64,000 nt of DNA. Source: Candidatus Poribacteria bacterium (GTDB taxonomy: Bacteria; Poribacteria; WGA-4E; WGA-3G). This document shows, piece after piece, positions 41,553-50,781 of this stretch. Where the stretch lies: NCBI GenBank assembly GCA_009841255.1, contig VXMD01000067.1:1-64000 (forward strand). The letters run 5' to 3'. Made by a program: the position numbers and the translations under genes. Below the pieces are notes generated by a model. That model was given only the letters and a program-made list of their open reading frames with translations. It had not been told where the DNA came from and did not search any database. Every line of letters starts with the position of its first letter. Position 1 is the first letter of the stretch.

Positions 41553-43997
41553 TTACTCACCCTTCCGAACGGTAAGGCGATAGTGCTGTCCGACCTTCTT
41601 AGTATCAACGATCTCATGCCCATCGTTGGTGAGGCTCTTCGGTACGTTCTCGATCGGTTCGCCATCGTCAATGGTGACTTCGAGAAGCTGACCGAGGTTC
41701 ATCGTTTCCAACCGGATCTTTGCTTGGACATAGTTGAATGGGCAGGCGACGCCTTTGAGATCAAGGCTATCCACGATTTCTTCAACGGGTTTCGTCTCCT
41801 TGACGACCCTGGGTTTCCGTGTCCGTCGTGAGCGACGCGCTTTACGACGGCTCTCTTCCTCTTCCTCCTGCTTGATGCGCATACGATTATACACATTATG
41901 CGATTCTTCGACGAAGAGTGTGGCTTCTTCAACCCGACGGTGCGCCAATTCGTGATCGAACGTAGAGGCATCCTCTTCCGTTGCCTTGAAGATGTGTGCA
42001 CCGTAACCGGGGAAGAAGTTACCGGGTTCAAAGAAGTGGGGGCGAAATTCGCTGACGGTGGTCGCGTCGTCAATATATTGCAAACCGACCGTTGTCAGAA
42101 GTCCATCTGCGGCTCTAATCATCGCATTAAAAGCCAACTCCGCGGAATCCTGATATTCACCCTTCTCCAAGTTCAAGCCAGATTCATAGATAAGCCGATC
42201 TGCTTCTTCTAACTTCATGGAGACAAGTGCTACGACCTCTCCTGCACATTCACCGACACCTGTCTTGAGTTGGTAATCCTTCGTATCGCCGGTGTCCACA
42301 TAGAACTCTGGTGCCTCTTCATAAGACGGGATCTTATCGTACTTGGACAAGATCTGCTTGATCTCCGCCTTACCGAGCCGTGCGACGTAATCAGTGAAGG
42401 ACTCTTCCTCATCTCGTTCCGTCGTGTACTTACCGGTCAATTCCTCAATGAACGCCGGGATATATTTGCCGTGGATTTTTCCAGTGGCAAGTCCATAAGA
42501 ACTAGCGTTTTCGGTCATGTGTCCACCGAGCAGTACCTGATAGTAAGGCGCAATATGCTCACCCATCCGGCGTGAGGAGCCGAAGAATCCAATATTCGCG
42601 ATGTGATGCTGTCCGCAGGAATTGGGGCAACCGCTAATCTTAATCCGAAAGTCCTTGATTTCACTCTGCACACCGGCTTCAATGAAATGGTTTCGCAAGT
42701 GCGCTGCCAGACCGCGCGAAGAAGAGACCCCGAGTTTGCAAGAGTCAGTACCGGGACACGCGGTAATATCCACCATGGATTCTGCGCCCGGGTCGCCGAG
42801 ACCGATCACCTTCAGTTCGCGATAGAGGGCAGGTAGATCTGTCATCGTTACCCAACGGAGAACGATGTTCTGCTCGACTGTGGCACGGATGGTATCTTTG
42901 ACGTATTTCCGTGAAATGTCTGCCAAAGCACGCGTCTGATCCGCGGTAATATCACCGAGCGGCAACGTAATCGTCACGAAAGCGTAGCCGGGTTGACTCT
43001 GTAACCGCACATTGGATTGATACCATTCCTCAAACCCGTCAGGTTTTGAAGTACCATTGAGCTGCGTCGGTGCCTTGAGCGGACTTTCGTCGTAAGCGTC
43101 GAGATTGTCCAGATACGCTGTCCATGCCGGATCGTGACGTAACGTCTCCCGATCTTCAAGCACTTGTCTACGGAATTCCTCAATACCGTATTTGGCGATG
43201 ACGAATTTTAAACGTGCCTTATTCCGGTTTCTGCGTTCCCCTAAACGGGTGAACACTCTGCAAATTGATTGTGAAATCGGCAGGAGTTCCTCGGCGGGAA
43301 CGAAGTCATCAAAAACCTTCGCCTGATGCGGTACTGCGCCAAGTCCACCACCAACATAGAGTTTAAAGCCGCGTTTGACTTCACCGTCGACCTCTTTAAC
43401 AGCGGCGACTGCGCCGATGTCGTGCATATTTGCTAAGCCGCAAGCGTGCTCTTCACATCCAGAAAACGCTATTTTGAACTTACGACCAAAATCTTGGGCA
43501 TCCGGGTGCCCCAAAAGGAATGCAGACAACGCCTTAGAATAGGGTGTTATATCAAAAGTCTCATCCTGGCACACACCGCTGAGCGGACATGCTGTGACGT
43601 TTCGCACAACGTTACCGCACGCTTCTTTTGTAGTGATGTCAACACTAGCGAGACGGCGCATCAGTTCCGGCGTGTTGTTAATGTCCACATAGTGGTATTG
43701 GACATCCTGGCGTGTCGTGATGTGGATGATGTTGTCGGAGAACTCTTCGGCGACATCTGCTAACATTTCAAGTTGTACTGCTGTGAGTCCACCGAAAGGA
43801 ATTTTGACACGAATCATCTGCGATCGGTCATCGCGTTGTCCGTAAACCCCGTGCCGAAGCCTAAATTCGGTAAAGAGGGTCTCTTCTACTTGGCCGGCTT
43901 GTACCCGACCGAGTTGAATTTCATAAATTTCAATTTCGCGGGCGACGTCAGATGGAATTGTCGATACGTCGTAAGCACCCGCGTATTCAGTAGCCAT
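41553..43997 (-). CDS. Nitrite/sulfite reductase fused to a C-terminal TusA domain
   Basis: An 814-residue fusion. The N-terminal half holds two ferredoxin-like half domains and siroheme domains; the 4Fe-4S/siroheme ligands are in TACPGTDSCKLG (C-x5-C) and SGCPNSCGQHHIA (C-x3-C). A helical segment of about 110 residues (from ECAGEVVALVSMKLEEADRL) follows, then a basic linker (RRKARRSRRTRKPR) and a TusA-like domain (last 75 residues) with the sulfur-relay Cys in GVACPFNYVQ. It should reduce sulfite to sulfide (or nitrite to ammonia) using ferredoxin, and the TusA part could pass sulfur on. The C-x5-C spacing fits ferredoxin-dependent sulfite reductases. It has its own promoter and terminator. 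Confidence 0.9.
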   Translation of the reverse strand: MATEYAGAYDVSTIPSDVAREIEIYEIQLGRVQAGQVEETLFTEFRLRHGVYGQRDDRSQMIRVKIPFGGLTAVQLEMLADVAEEFSDNIIHITTRQDVQYHYVDINNTPELMRRLASVDITTKEACGNVVRNVTACPLSGVCQDETFDITPYSKALSAFLLGHPDAQDFGRKFKIAFSGCEEHACGLANMHDIGAVAAVKEVDGEVKRGFKLYVGGGLGAVPHQAKVFDDFVPAEELLPISQSICRVFTRLGERRNRNKARLKFVIAKYGIEEFRRQVLEDRETLRHDPAWTAYLDNLDAYDESPLKAPTQLNGTSKPDGFEEWYQSNVRLQSQPGYAFVTITLPLGDITADQTRALADISRKYVKDTIRATVEQNIVLRWVTMTDLPALYRELKVIGLGDPGAESMVDITACPGTDSCKLGVSSSRGLAAHLRNHFIEAGVQSEIKDFRIKISGCPNSCGQHHIANIGFFGSSRRMGEHIAPYYQVLLGGHMTENASSYGLATGKIHGKYIPAFIEELTGKYTTERDEEESFTDYVARLGKAEIKQILSKYDKIPSYEEAPEFYVDTGDTKDYQLKTGVGECAGEVVALVSMKLEEADRLIYESGLNLEKGEYQDSAELAFNAMIRAADGLLTTVGLQYIDDATTVSEFRPHFFEPGNFFPGYGAHIFKATEEDASTFDHELAHRRVEEATLFVEESHNVYNRMRIKQEEEEESRRKARRSRRTRKPRVVKETKPVEEIVDSLDLKGVACPFNYVQAKIRLETMNLGQLLEVTIDDGEPIENVPKSLTNDGHEIVDTKKVGQHYRLTVRKGE

Positions 43998-44123
43998 TTT
44001 AAACTCCTTCTTAACCTCAGATTCGTAATGCGCGTTGATTAATGTCCTATTGCTTTCTATTTAGCCGAAGTCTGCGTGCCGACTTGCATGGTATCCAGCC
44101 GTTAGAAGCCCTTTAAATAGTAT

Positions 44124-44152
44124 AGTATACCCTAAAATGGAATAAAAATCAA
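44124..44152 (-). promoter_or_regulatory. Promoter of the sulfite reductase gene
   Basis: On the minus strand TTGATT (44147-44152) and TATACT (44124-44129) are 17 bases apart, about 125 bases before the start. Confidence 0.6.
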
Positions 44153-44166
44153 GTCAAATTCCTGTT

Positions 44167-45261
44167 TTAAGTGCCTGGTGCTTCTCCCCAATCTGGAATC
44201 GGGAGCAATTCCCCGTCTCGTAGCGCGGATTCGTGTGCGACAAAGCCGGGGGCACAGTACCGAACGGCTTCCCAAACGTTGACACGCGGCAAGCGTTGGC
44301 GATTAACAGAATCCACGAATTCGTGTACGAGATAGGCGTGTGAGCCGCCATGTCCGCCGAGATCCGCTGCGAGTGCCTCCGGCAGATCTTCGCGCGTTTG
44401 CGAAGGCTGGACGATCTCTCTTTCGCGTTTACCTGTCCAAACACACCCTGCAAGACTTTGCTCGTAACTCCCTTCTGTCCCGTAGATGCCGCTGACGCGT
44501 TCAGATCCGGGATGCCCAATCCGTCGGAACTCACAGATTTGCATTGTTGCACCGTTGCTCATTGTAAAAAGTCCGACTTCGTTGGAAAACGGATTTTTGT
44601 GAATCGTGTCCGTCCGAAACCAATCGTCATTTGGATAGATGTACCCTTGGGCGGAGACCGATGTTGCGTGTGCCTTCATCACAGAGATAGGAAAACAGGT
44701 TGAATGCGTGGGATAGTACATCGGAATATTACCACTTTTGTCGCGTCCCCATTGTGCCCCCCATCGATTCCTGGCGACATCATAGAGTCCGTGGTCCATA
44801 TCATGGAAATACTCGGCACGGCAATGAACAAACTCCCCGAACGCGCCCTCCGCTGCCTTCTGACGACAGAAGGCGGTTTCCGGACGGAAATAACTCGTTT
44901 CACCGTTCATGTAAATCATTCCGGTTCGCTCAACGGTTCTAATGAGCTGTTCGCATTCATCCAACGATGCAGCAGCAGGAACAGCGGTATAGACGTGCTT
45001 TCCGGCTTCCATCGCTTGAATCGCCTGCGGTGCGTGCATCCAGTGCTGTGTGATGATCACAAGCGCATCTAAATCCGATTTGCAGATATCCTCAAGGCTT
45101 GTGTAGGTCTCGGAAATCCCGAATTGCTTTGCCCATTTTGTGAGTCGATCTTCACGCAAATCACAGAGCGCGAGACGATGCACATCTGGGTGTGACTTAT
45201 ACGATTGGATAAACGAGGGTCCGAACATTCCTAAGCCTACCATTCCGACGCTGATACTCAT
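44167..45261 (-). CDS. Gfo/Idh/MocA-family oxidoreductase
   Basis: A 364-residue protein with the N-terminal NAD(P) Rossmann fold (VGMVGLGMFGPSFIQSY), the AGKHVYTAVPAAASLDEC equivalent of the EKP motif (Glu-Lys-Pro is replaced by Ala-Val-Pro), and a C-terminal alpha/beta sheet domain with HSTCFPI. Such enzymes oxidise or epimerise sugars and inositols. The EKP Lys normally helps catalysis, so its loss is notable. AAGGAG precedes the ATG. It is divergent from a second family member at 45517; the pair is typical of sugar catabolism loci. Confidence 0.85.
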   Translation of the reverse strand: MSISVGMVGLGMFGPSFIQSYKSHPDVHRLALCDLREDRLTKWAKQFGISETYTSLEDICKSDLDALVIITQHWMHAPQAIQAMEAGKHVYTAVPAAASLDECEQLIRTVERTGMIYMNGETSYFRPETAFCRQKAAEGAFGEFVHCRAEYFHDMDHGLYDVARNRWGAQWGRDKSGNIPMYYPTHSTCFPISVMKAHATSVSAQGYIYPNDDWFRTDTIHKNPFSNEVGLFTMSNGATMQICEFRRIGHPGSERVSGIYGTEGSYEQSLAGCVWTGKREREIVQPSQTREDLPEALAADLGGHGGSHAYLVHEFVDSVNRQRLPRVNVWEAVRYCAPGFVAHESALRDGELLPIPDWGEAPGT

Positions 45262-45378
45262 CTGTTATTTTCTCCTTCATACTTACAAGGCGCGCCTGCG
45301 AGATTGAGATGCATAAATTCTATTATGAGAAGATAGCACGTATCAGAATTGCCGTCAAGTGTATTTTGAAGATATTTA

Positions 45379-45406
45379 TTGACAAAACCGTGAATGTCCT
45401 TATAAT
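45379..45406 (+). promoter_or_regulatory. Promoter of the second Gfo/Idh/MocA gene
   Basis: TTGACA (45379-45384) and TATAAT (45401-45406) are 16 bases apart, followed by a leader of about 100 bases. Confidence 0.7.
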
Positions 45407-45516
45407 AAAATTAAAATGCAAAGTCGCTGCGGGGTGTTACGCGTAAGCGGAAATTTAAATTGCGAGTCTCCCTACAGGCGAAATCAAACTTCATTTTTGG
45501 AAGGAATTAAGGATAA

Positions 45517-46596
45517 ATGGCATTAAAAGTTGGCGTTGTCGGCATGAGTGGGATTGGCAATAATCATGCGAATTGTCACGCGAATGACGACTTAGCGGAA
45601 CTGGTTGCGGTGTGCGATATCGTAAAAGAACGTGCGGACAGCGCAGCGGAACGTCTCGGTGTAAAGGCATACTACAGCTTGGCCGATATGATTGATGGCG
45701 AACCCGACTTGGATATCGTCGATGTCGGCACTGGTGGGAATGAGAACGGTAGTTGGCACTACGAACCAACAATGGAGGCTCTTGATAATGGAAAGCACGT
45801 GCTTGTCGAGAAACCGATCTCTAACGATATTGGACAGGCACGAGAAATGGTTGCAAAAGCCACGGAAGAGGACCTCTATCTCGGCTGTAATCTGAATCAC
45901 TATTTTACGCCCCCTGCAGAACAAGCGAAGAAATATATCGACGATGGGCACATCGGGGAGCAGGTTTATTGTCTGCATAAAATGGGATTTCCTGGCGGTG
46001 AGTTTGGCTATAGTTACTCGAAAGCCCCGCGTTCAGATGGATTTCCGTATTTTCACGTGAAAGCCTTCCTGGCGCACCCCTTCAGTGTGATGCGCCATTT
46101 CTGTGGTGATGTAACACACGTCCAAGCCTTCATGAATCGCCCGCATTTTAGACGCGGCGCGGGAGATGTGATGGTCTCCATTAACAGCATTCACCTCCGT
46201 TTTGAGAATGGGTGTATCGGCTACCTATTGAGCCAACGGGGTGATGCGACCTTCGGTCTCGGCGGTTGGTGGAGTGTTGAACTCGCAGGTACACGTGGTA
46301 CCTTCTGCATTGAGAACTGTATTGAGAAAGTGACCTATTGGCCCTCCCCGGGTGCCCCCGATTTCTCTGGCGAACCGATTGTCACAGAGTCGGGCATCAG
46401 CGACTTCGGTCAGACGTTCCCTCTAAGGATTCACGCCTTTTTAGAGGACGTCACGAACGGTGTACCGAAAGAACAGTTACGCGCCTCTGGCAGAGACGCG
46501 CTCGCGACACTTGAGTATACTTGGGCAGCGATGGAGTCTTATGAAGAAGGCGGTATTGTGGTACGTCCACATCCGCTTCCGCCTTTGAAAGGATAA
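45517..46596 (+). CDS. Gfo/Idh/MocA-family oxidoreductase
   Basis: 359 residues: NAD-binding VGVVGMSGIGNNHANCH, GKHVLVEKPISND with a complete EKP motif, and the C-terminal domain with HPFSVMRHFCGDV. It is an NAD(P)-dependent sugar or inositol dehydrogenase of unknown substrate. GGAAGGAATTAAGG precedes the ATG. It is followed after about 50 bases by a sugar isomerase-like gene, so both probably act in one pathway. Confidence 0.88.
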   Translation: MALKVGVVGMSGIGNNHANCHANDDLAELVAVCDIVKERADSAAERLGVKAYYSLADMIDGEPDLDIVDVGTGGNENGSWHYEPTMEALDNGKHVLVEKPISNDIGQAREMVAKATEEDLYLGCNLNHYFTPPAEQAKKYIDDGHIGEQVYCLHKMGFPGGEFGYSYSKAPRSDGFPYFHVKAFLAHPFSVMRHFCGDVTHVQAFMNRPHFRRGAGDVMVSINSIHLRFENGCIGYLLSQRGDATFGLGGWWSVELAGTRGTFCIENCIEKVTYWPSPGAPDFSGEPIVTESGISDFGQTFPLRIHAFLEDVTNGVPKEQLRASGRDALATLEYTWAAMESYEEGGIVVRPHPLPPLKG

Positions 46597-46649
46597 TTGT
46601 TGTAGCGCAGATGGTGCAATATCCATCGCTACGGAAGGAGAAATTACAT

Positions 46650-47450
46650 TTGAAATTAGGAGCAAATTCGGTACTGTTCGGCGGTTACGATATGGAGACC
46701 GCCTTTAAACACATCGCGATGGCTGGCTATGATGGTATTGAACTTTCAGCAATCGACGGGATGAGTCAGCATCTCGTGCTCGCGAACTGGCAGGAACTTG
46801 CTGATGACATTAAACGCTTCGCGAAAGAATATGAACTCGACCTCTTGGCGATGGAACAACCCTCACGCGATCCAGAACGAATGGAGCAGGCATTCCAAGC
46901 AGCAGCGGAGATAGGCGTTCCCATTATTAACTGCGGTCCCGGTGGAGCATCCGACGATGAATCCGCATGGCCCGAGGTTGTGGATTCATTGGGCAGCCTC
47001 TCAGAACGCGCGGAACATTATGGTGTGACACTCTGTGTCAAAGCGCATGTCGGTGCAAGCATTTATAACACACCAACGACACTCCGTATCATGGAAGAGA
47101 TTTCATCGCCGGCGTTTGGAATTGATATGGATCCCTCTCACATTCATCGCGCAGATGAGAATCCTGTCGAGGCGATCGCCGCGGTGATCTCGCGCGTCAA
47201 GCACGTGCATATTCGGGATTGTAAGGGGACACAACGCGGTCCTGGTGATCCTGAGTTGCAGGCGAACGGACGCGGTGACATCGACCTCGTCGGCTATATC
47301 CGGGTCTTACATGAGAATGGCTACACGGGTCCGTTGAACCTTGAAGTCATCGGTGCGAAAGAGTACAGTTTAGCGCAGTGCTGCACGATTGCCGCAGAAT
47401 CGCGCGGACACATGCAGGCGTGCTTACAAGCATGTGGTGCCCGTCTTTAA
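46650..47450 (+). CDS. Sugar phosphate isomerase/epimerase (TIM barrel)
   Basis: The best start is TTG 46650, with AAGGAG nine bases upstream; it gives 266 residues beginning KLGANSVLFGGYDMETAF. AP-endonuclease-2/xylose-isomerase-like TIM barrel with metal-ligand segments YDGIELSAIDG, PIINCGPGG, FGIDMDPSHIHRA, VKHVHIRDCKG and GPLNLEVIG. It would isomerise or epimerise a keto sugar or inositol derivative. It lies in an operon with the preceding Gfo/Idh/MocA enzyme. The stop overlaps the dispersed TTTAATTTTACCTTGCGG repeat. Confidence 0.85.
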   Translation: MKLGANSVLFGGYDMETAFKHIAMAGYDGIELSAIDGMSQHLVLANWQELADDIKRFAKEYELDLLAMEQPSRDPERMEQAFQAAAEIGVPIINCGPGGASDDESAWPEVVDSLGSLSERAEHYGVTLCVKAHVGASIYNTPTTLRIMEEISSPAFGIDMDPSHIHRADENPVEAIAAVISRVKHVHIRDCKGTQRGPGDPELQANGRGDIDLVGYIRVLHENGYTGPLNLEVIGAKEYSLAQCCTIAAESRGHMQACLQACGARL

Positions 47451-47550
47451 TTTTACCTTGCGGATAAGTAGCGTGAGTTAAAATTTTGACGCTCTCCGTG
47501 TTCGAGTTGAAAAAACACCCAAGCAAAAACCCCGCGCCGTTGTTGCGGGC
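47446..47550. repeat. CCTTGCGG...CAAGCAAAAACCCC dispersed repeat
   Basis: TTTAATTTTACCTTGCGG starts at the stop codon of the upstream gene. About 50 bases later AAACACCCAAGCAAAAACCCC follows (split 47511-47531). The same two words with similar spacing occur at 50517-50760, and the second word alone at 6145 and 6890. Confidence 0.65.
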
Positions 47551-47649
47551 TTGGTGCTTGGTGCGATGCTGTACATGCCTTATTTCAGCCGGGATCTCAC
47601 CAGAAACTCGCTCGTAACATAGTGGAGAACGGAGCAGAGAACCCATCAA

Positions 47650-48447
47650 TTAAAAATGAAATTGGATCTCTGATAAGGGAATTCCGCTGTCAAACATCTG
47701 TACTGGCGGAATTTCCTCCTCCACTTCCGCCAATCCGCATAGCCAGTTCCACGTCAATTCACCTCTGCGTCGGTCGCGATAGGATTCTATCTCCGTTACA
47801 TATGGGTGCCTTCCTTGGTGTTGGTAAGGTGGGATCTCATCGGAATTACACGCCCAATCCCGCTTGGGCATTGCCATTCGGAAATAGGAGAATTTAATCA
47901 TTCCGCGTCTATCGGCATTAAGTTTTGGACCTGCCTTATGCCAGATACCGTAGCGTGTCATAGCGACAGTGCCTGCTGGAACGGTGAGGGAGAGTTGTCC
48001 GAGGATATCACCGTAATGTGCGATCGCTTCCCGATCCACAAGCCGATGGTGCGAACCGGGCAATATCATCGTCGGTCCATCTTCAATTTCCACCGCTTTT
48101 GGGTAATAGTAGCACTGGAGATGCGTGATACCGTATCCGTATTCTGTGATTCCATCGGAGTGCCACGTCTGACCGAGATGCGGGGCTTCAAAGAGATGAT
48201 GGTGAGCACTTGTCGGCACGAGGAAATTCGCGCCTAACAGTGAACGGACGACACCCGCGACTTCCGGGTGCAATAGGACGTTCCGCCGAAATTCGTCTGT
48301 CAGAACGAAATCGCTGAGGTGTCCGCCCTCCACCGCGTCACATTTCCGGTTAAAGTCGGCATCGACGATGCTCTCTAATGTGATATAACCGTTGTGGATA
48401 AACTGCATGACCTGATGGTCGTTTAGCGTTGGTTCAACGTTAATCAT
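47650..48447 (-). CDS. Phytanoyl-CoA dioxygenase (PhyH) family protein
   Basis: 265 residues: MINVEPTLNDHQVMQFIHNG start typical of PhyH, iron ligands His and Asp in TWHSDGIT, the distal His in RYGIWHKAG and the 2-oxoglutarate Arg in RRGMIKFSYF. It is an Fe(II)/2-oxoglutarate-dependent hydroxylase; bacterial members act on many small molecules and the substrate here is unknown. It follows a small unknown gene on the same strand after 12 bases. Confidence 0.88.
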   Translation of the reverse strand: MINVEPTLNDHQVMQFIHNGYITLESIVDADFNRKCDAVEGGHLSDFVLTDEFRRNVLLHPEVAGVVRSLLGANFLVPTSAHHHLFEAPHLGQTWHSDGITEYGYGITHLQCYYYPKAVEIEDGPTMILPGSHHRLVDREAIAHYGDILGQLSLTVPAGTVAMTRYGIWHKAGPKLNADRRGMIKFSYFRMAMPKRDWACNSDEIPPYQHQGRHPYVTEIESYRDRRRGELTWNWLCGLAEVEEEIPPVQMFDSGIPLSEIQFHF

Positions 48448-48459
48448 TGCGCTCTTCCT

Positions 48460-48837
48460 TTATACAAGTTTTTCTAAAATAAACTCATAAGTAAGATAGG
48501 CATTATCAACATCCGTGAAGTTATAAAGTTCAGGACGTGGAAATTGGACGATCCGCCATCCATCGCGAACGGCGTCCAGTACTGATGTATAAGGGGCATC
48601 CTGCGACGGAAGGATCGGTTCCTCGGGCGCGGTTGGGTCGTAGAGTGCCCACCCTCCCAGCGGCGAGCGTAAGTTCGTCGATTTAGAATAGAGATACAGG
48701 ATGCGTTGTTTCTCAGAATTCAAGACGGCGTCCACACTGTGAAGGTCCGTCTCGGTCAACTCGCCTGTCTTCAGTTTTTCGATACAATTGTCGAGCCATT
48801 CTTTTATCGCTGATTTCACATGAATTTCTCCCTTCAT
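48460..48837 (-). CDS. Hypothetical 125-residue protein
   Basis: Starts MKGEIHVKSAIKEWLDNCIE. A helical N-terminal half is followed by a compact part with SPLGGWALYDPT and DGWRIVQFPRPELYNFTD. No signal peptide, no known motif. It is the first gene before the PhyH gene on the minus strand (12-base gap), so a joint role is likely. AGGGAG lies near the ATG. Confidence 0.7.
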   Translation of the reverse strand: MKGEIHVKSAIKEWLDNCIEKLKTGELTETDLHSVDAVLNSEKQRILYLYSKSTNLRSPLGGWALYDPTAPEEPILPSQDAPYTSVLDAVRDGWRIVQFPRPELYNFTDVDNAYLTYEFILEKLV

Positions 48838-48877
48838 TACGGTTATTATGATTGTAGCATAAAAGTGAAAAATATGT

Positions 48878-48883
48878 TATAAT
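48878..48883 (+). promoter_or_regulatory. -10 region of the SDR gene
   Basis: TATAAT (48878-48883) with an extended TGT upstream; the -35 region is weak. Confidence 0.4.
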
Positions 48884-48923
48884 AGTTGGGAAGTTGTAAA
48901 ATCATACCGAAAGGATTTATCGT

Positions 48924-49763
48924 ATGAGACTGGAAGGAAAAGTTGCGATTGTCGCGGGTGCCGCCTGGGGTGGTATTGGGGCGGCGACTGCTTATAGGTT
49001 TGCTTGCGAAGGTGCGAAAGTGGTTGTCAACACGCGTCGCCGCAAGGAAAAACTCGATGAAACCGTCCATCGTATTCAAGATGCCGGTGGACAAGCAGTC
49101 TCCGTCATGGGCGACGTCGCCGATGAAACGACGTGGCAGACACTCGTTGAAACCGCCTTGTCAAACTATGGAAAAATAACAACCCTCGTCCATAACGCCG
49201 CACATTCTTACACCAAAAAAGCGATTGAATTCACCACCGAAGAATGGAATGAAAGTCTTGGCGTGACGCTCGGTGGACCGTGGCTCGGTGCGAAGTATTG
49301 CATCCCTGAAATGATCCGTAATGGCGGGGGTGCCTTGGTTTTCATCTCTACGGTTAACGCCACCATTACAAATCCAGGGTTTGGGCTTTATGGTGCTGGA
49401 AAGGGGGGTTTGAACGCTCTCACGCGAAGTATCGCGCTTGATTACGGCAGGGAAGGTATCCGTGCGAACGCCATCGCCCCCGGACAGATTGTCGGTGAAA
49501 GGGGTGAAGCCTCTCTCGCTGAGGATACACTCGAGGAACAAGCCTCTCGTGATTGTTATCCGATTGGTCGCTACGGGAAACCCGAAGATATTGCCAATGC
49601 GGCACTTTTTTTGGCATCTGATGAGGCGGATTTCGTTACCGGAATTGTCTTGACTGCCGATGGTGGCTTGACGCTTCAGTCTCCAGAGGCACTTGTGCGT
49701 CCATCCTTCCGTCTTCGCTGGAGAGATGATGTTCTCGTCCCACAATCCAAAAAGGATATGTAG
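48924..49763 (+). CDS. SDR-family oxidoreductase
   Basis: 279 residues. Classical short-chain dehydrogenase: cofactor loop VAGAAWGGIGAATAYRF, NTRRRKEK suggests NADP preference, LVHNAA, catalytic Ser in FISTVNA, YGAGKGG with Tyr and Lys, and IRANAIAPGQI. A C-terminal extension of about 30 residues (from GGLTLQSPEA) is unusual. The substrate is unknown. GAAAGGAT lies about seven bases before the ATG. Confidence 0.9.
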   Translation: MRLEGKVAIVAGAAWGGIGAATAYRFACEGAKVVVNTRRRKEKLDETVHRIQDAGGQAVSVMGDVADETTWQTLVETALSNYGKITTLVHNAAHSYTKKAIEFTTEEWNESLGVTLGGPWLGAKYCIPEMIRNGGGALVFISTVNATITNPGFGLYGAGKGGLNALTRSIALDYGREGIRANAIAPGQIVGERGEASLAEDTLEEQASRDCYPIGRYGKPEDIANAALFLASDEADFVTGIVLTADGGLTLQSPEALVRPSFRLRWRDDVLVPQSKKDM

Positions 49764-49825
49764 GGGCAAATCCTCATTTTGTAGGAACAGACATCTGTGT
49801 CTGTTCTATTTTAGGAGATAAAAAA

Positions 49826-50521
49826 ATGTGTGGACGATTTACCCTCGCAAGCGATGCTGAAGCGTTAAATCAAACGTTCTTCGACTTCGCAATACCAATG
49901 GACTTGTCCCCGCGCTATAATATCTCACCGACACAAGATGTGGCTGTTATTGCCAACACGTCGACTGATACAGAGGAACGTTCAGAAATTGGACGGATAG
50001 AATTCTTTCATTGGGGACTTATTCCGTCTTGGGCAAAAGACCCGAAGATCGGAAATCGGATGATTAATGCCCGATCGGAGACGCTATCGGAAAAACCCTC
50101 CTTCCGGAATGCCTACAAACGCAGACGATGTCTCATCTTGGCGGATGGCTACTATGAATGGAAACAGATCCCTGGTGAGAGAAGTAAACAACCGGTCTAC
50201 ATCCATTTTAAATCGCAAGAACCGTTCGCGCTAGCGGGATTATGGGAGGTATGGCGGCCGGACGGGATGGATGAACCGCTTCGCTCTTGCACTATCATTA
50301 CATGTCCGCCTAACACTTTGCTAGAGAAAATCCATCACAGAATGCCTGTAATTCTGCCGCAAGACACCTATGCGGAGTGGCTTGCGCCGAACCAACAATC
50401 GACAGACACGCTTCAACCGCTTCTCGTTCCATATCCTGATGCAGAGATGGAGGCGTATCCGGTGTCAAGGTTCGTCAATCGCCCTACGAACGATTCGCCG
50501 GAATGTATCGCGCCTTTTTAA
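49826..50521 (+). CDS. SRAP-family (YedK/HMCES) abasic-site shield protein
   Basis: 231 residues starting MCGRFTLASDAEAL; Cys2 becomes the N-terminal nucleophile after Met removal. Other family residues: SPRYNISPTQ-like LSPRYNISPTQ, MINARSET, ILADGYYEW and IHHRMPVIL. SRAP proteins form a thiazolidine link with abasic sites in single-stranded DNA and protect them. AGGAG precedes the ATG. The stop codon overlaps the dispersed TTTTAATTTTACCTTGCGG word. Confidence 0.95.
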   Translation: MCGRFTLASDAEALNQTFFDFAIPMDLSPRYNISPTQDVAVIANTSTDTEERSEIGRIEFFHWGLIPSWAKDPKIGNRMINARSETLSEKPSFRNAYKRRRCLILADGYYEWKQIPGERSKQPVYIHFKSQEPFALAGLWEVWRPDGMDEPLRSCTIITCPPNTLLEKIHHRMPVILPQDTYAEWLAPNQQSTDTLQPLLVPYPDAEMEAYPVSRFVNRPTNDSPECIAPF

Positions 50522-50760
50522 TTTTACCTTGCGGTTCGATGAGGTGCGTTTAGACTTTTACTTACCTCTCCGTAGACCCGCCTGCGCCGATGTTGCAGGC
50601 TACCGGCTTGGTATAACGAAGACCTTTTAACCGACTACTAATTGCTATTCTTCCTTGCGGTTCGATTAGGTGCGTTTAGGACAGGCAGGGCATTTCCGTA
50701 CATCTATGGGGAAACACTCAAGCAAAAACCCCTCCATTTCATTACGGACTATAGATATTC
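50517..50760. repeat. Tandem copies of the CCTTGCGGTTCGATKAGG repeat
   Basis: CCTTGCGGTTCGATGAGGTG (50528-50547) and CCTTGCGGTTCGATTAGGTG (near 50653) are direct repeats, each followed by GCGTTTAG. GAAACACTCAAGCAAAAACC (near 50711) follows. The stretch between the SRAP and E1-alpha genes is made almost entirely of this repeat family. Confidence 0.65.
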
Positions 50761-50781
50761 TAAAAATGAAGGAAAGAAATT

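Noticed and set aside
50517-50760. CRISPR-like array between the SRAP and E1-alpha genes
   Set aside because: Repeats are only two, imperfect, irregularly spaced and also found alone elsewhere; no cas genes are present.
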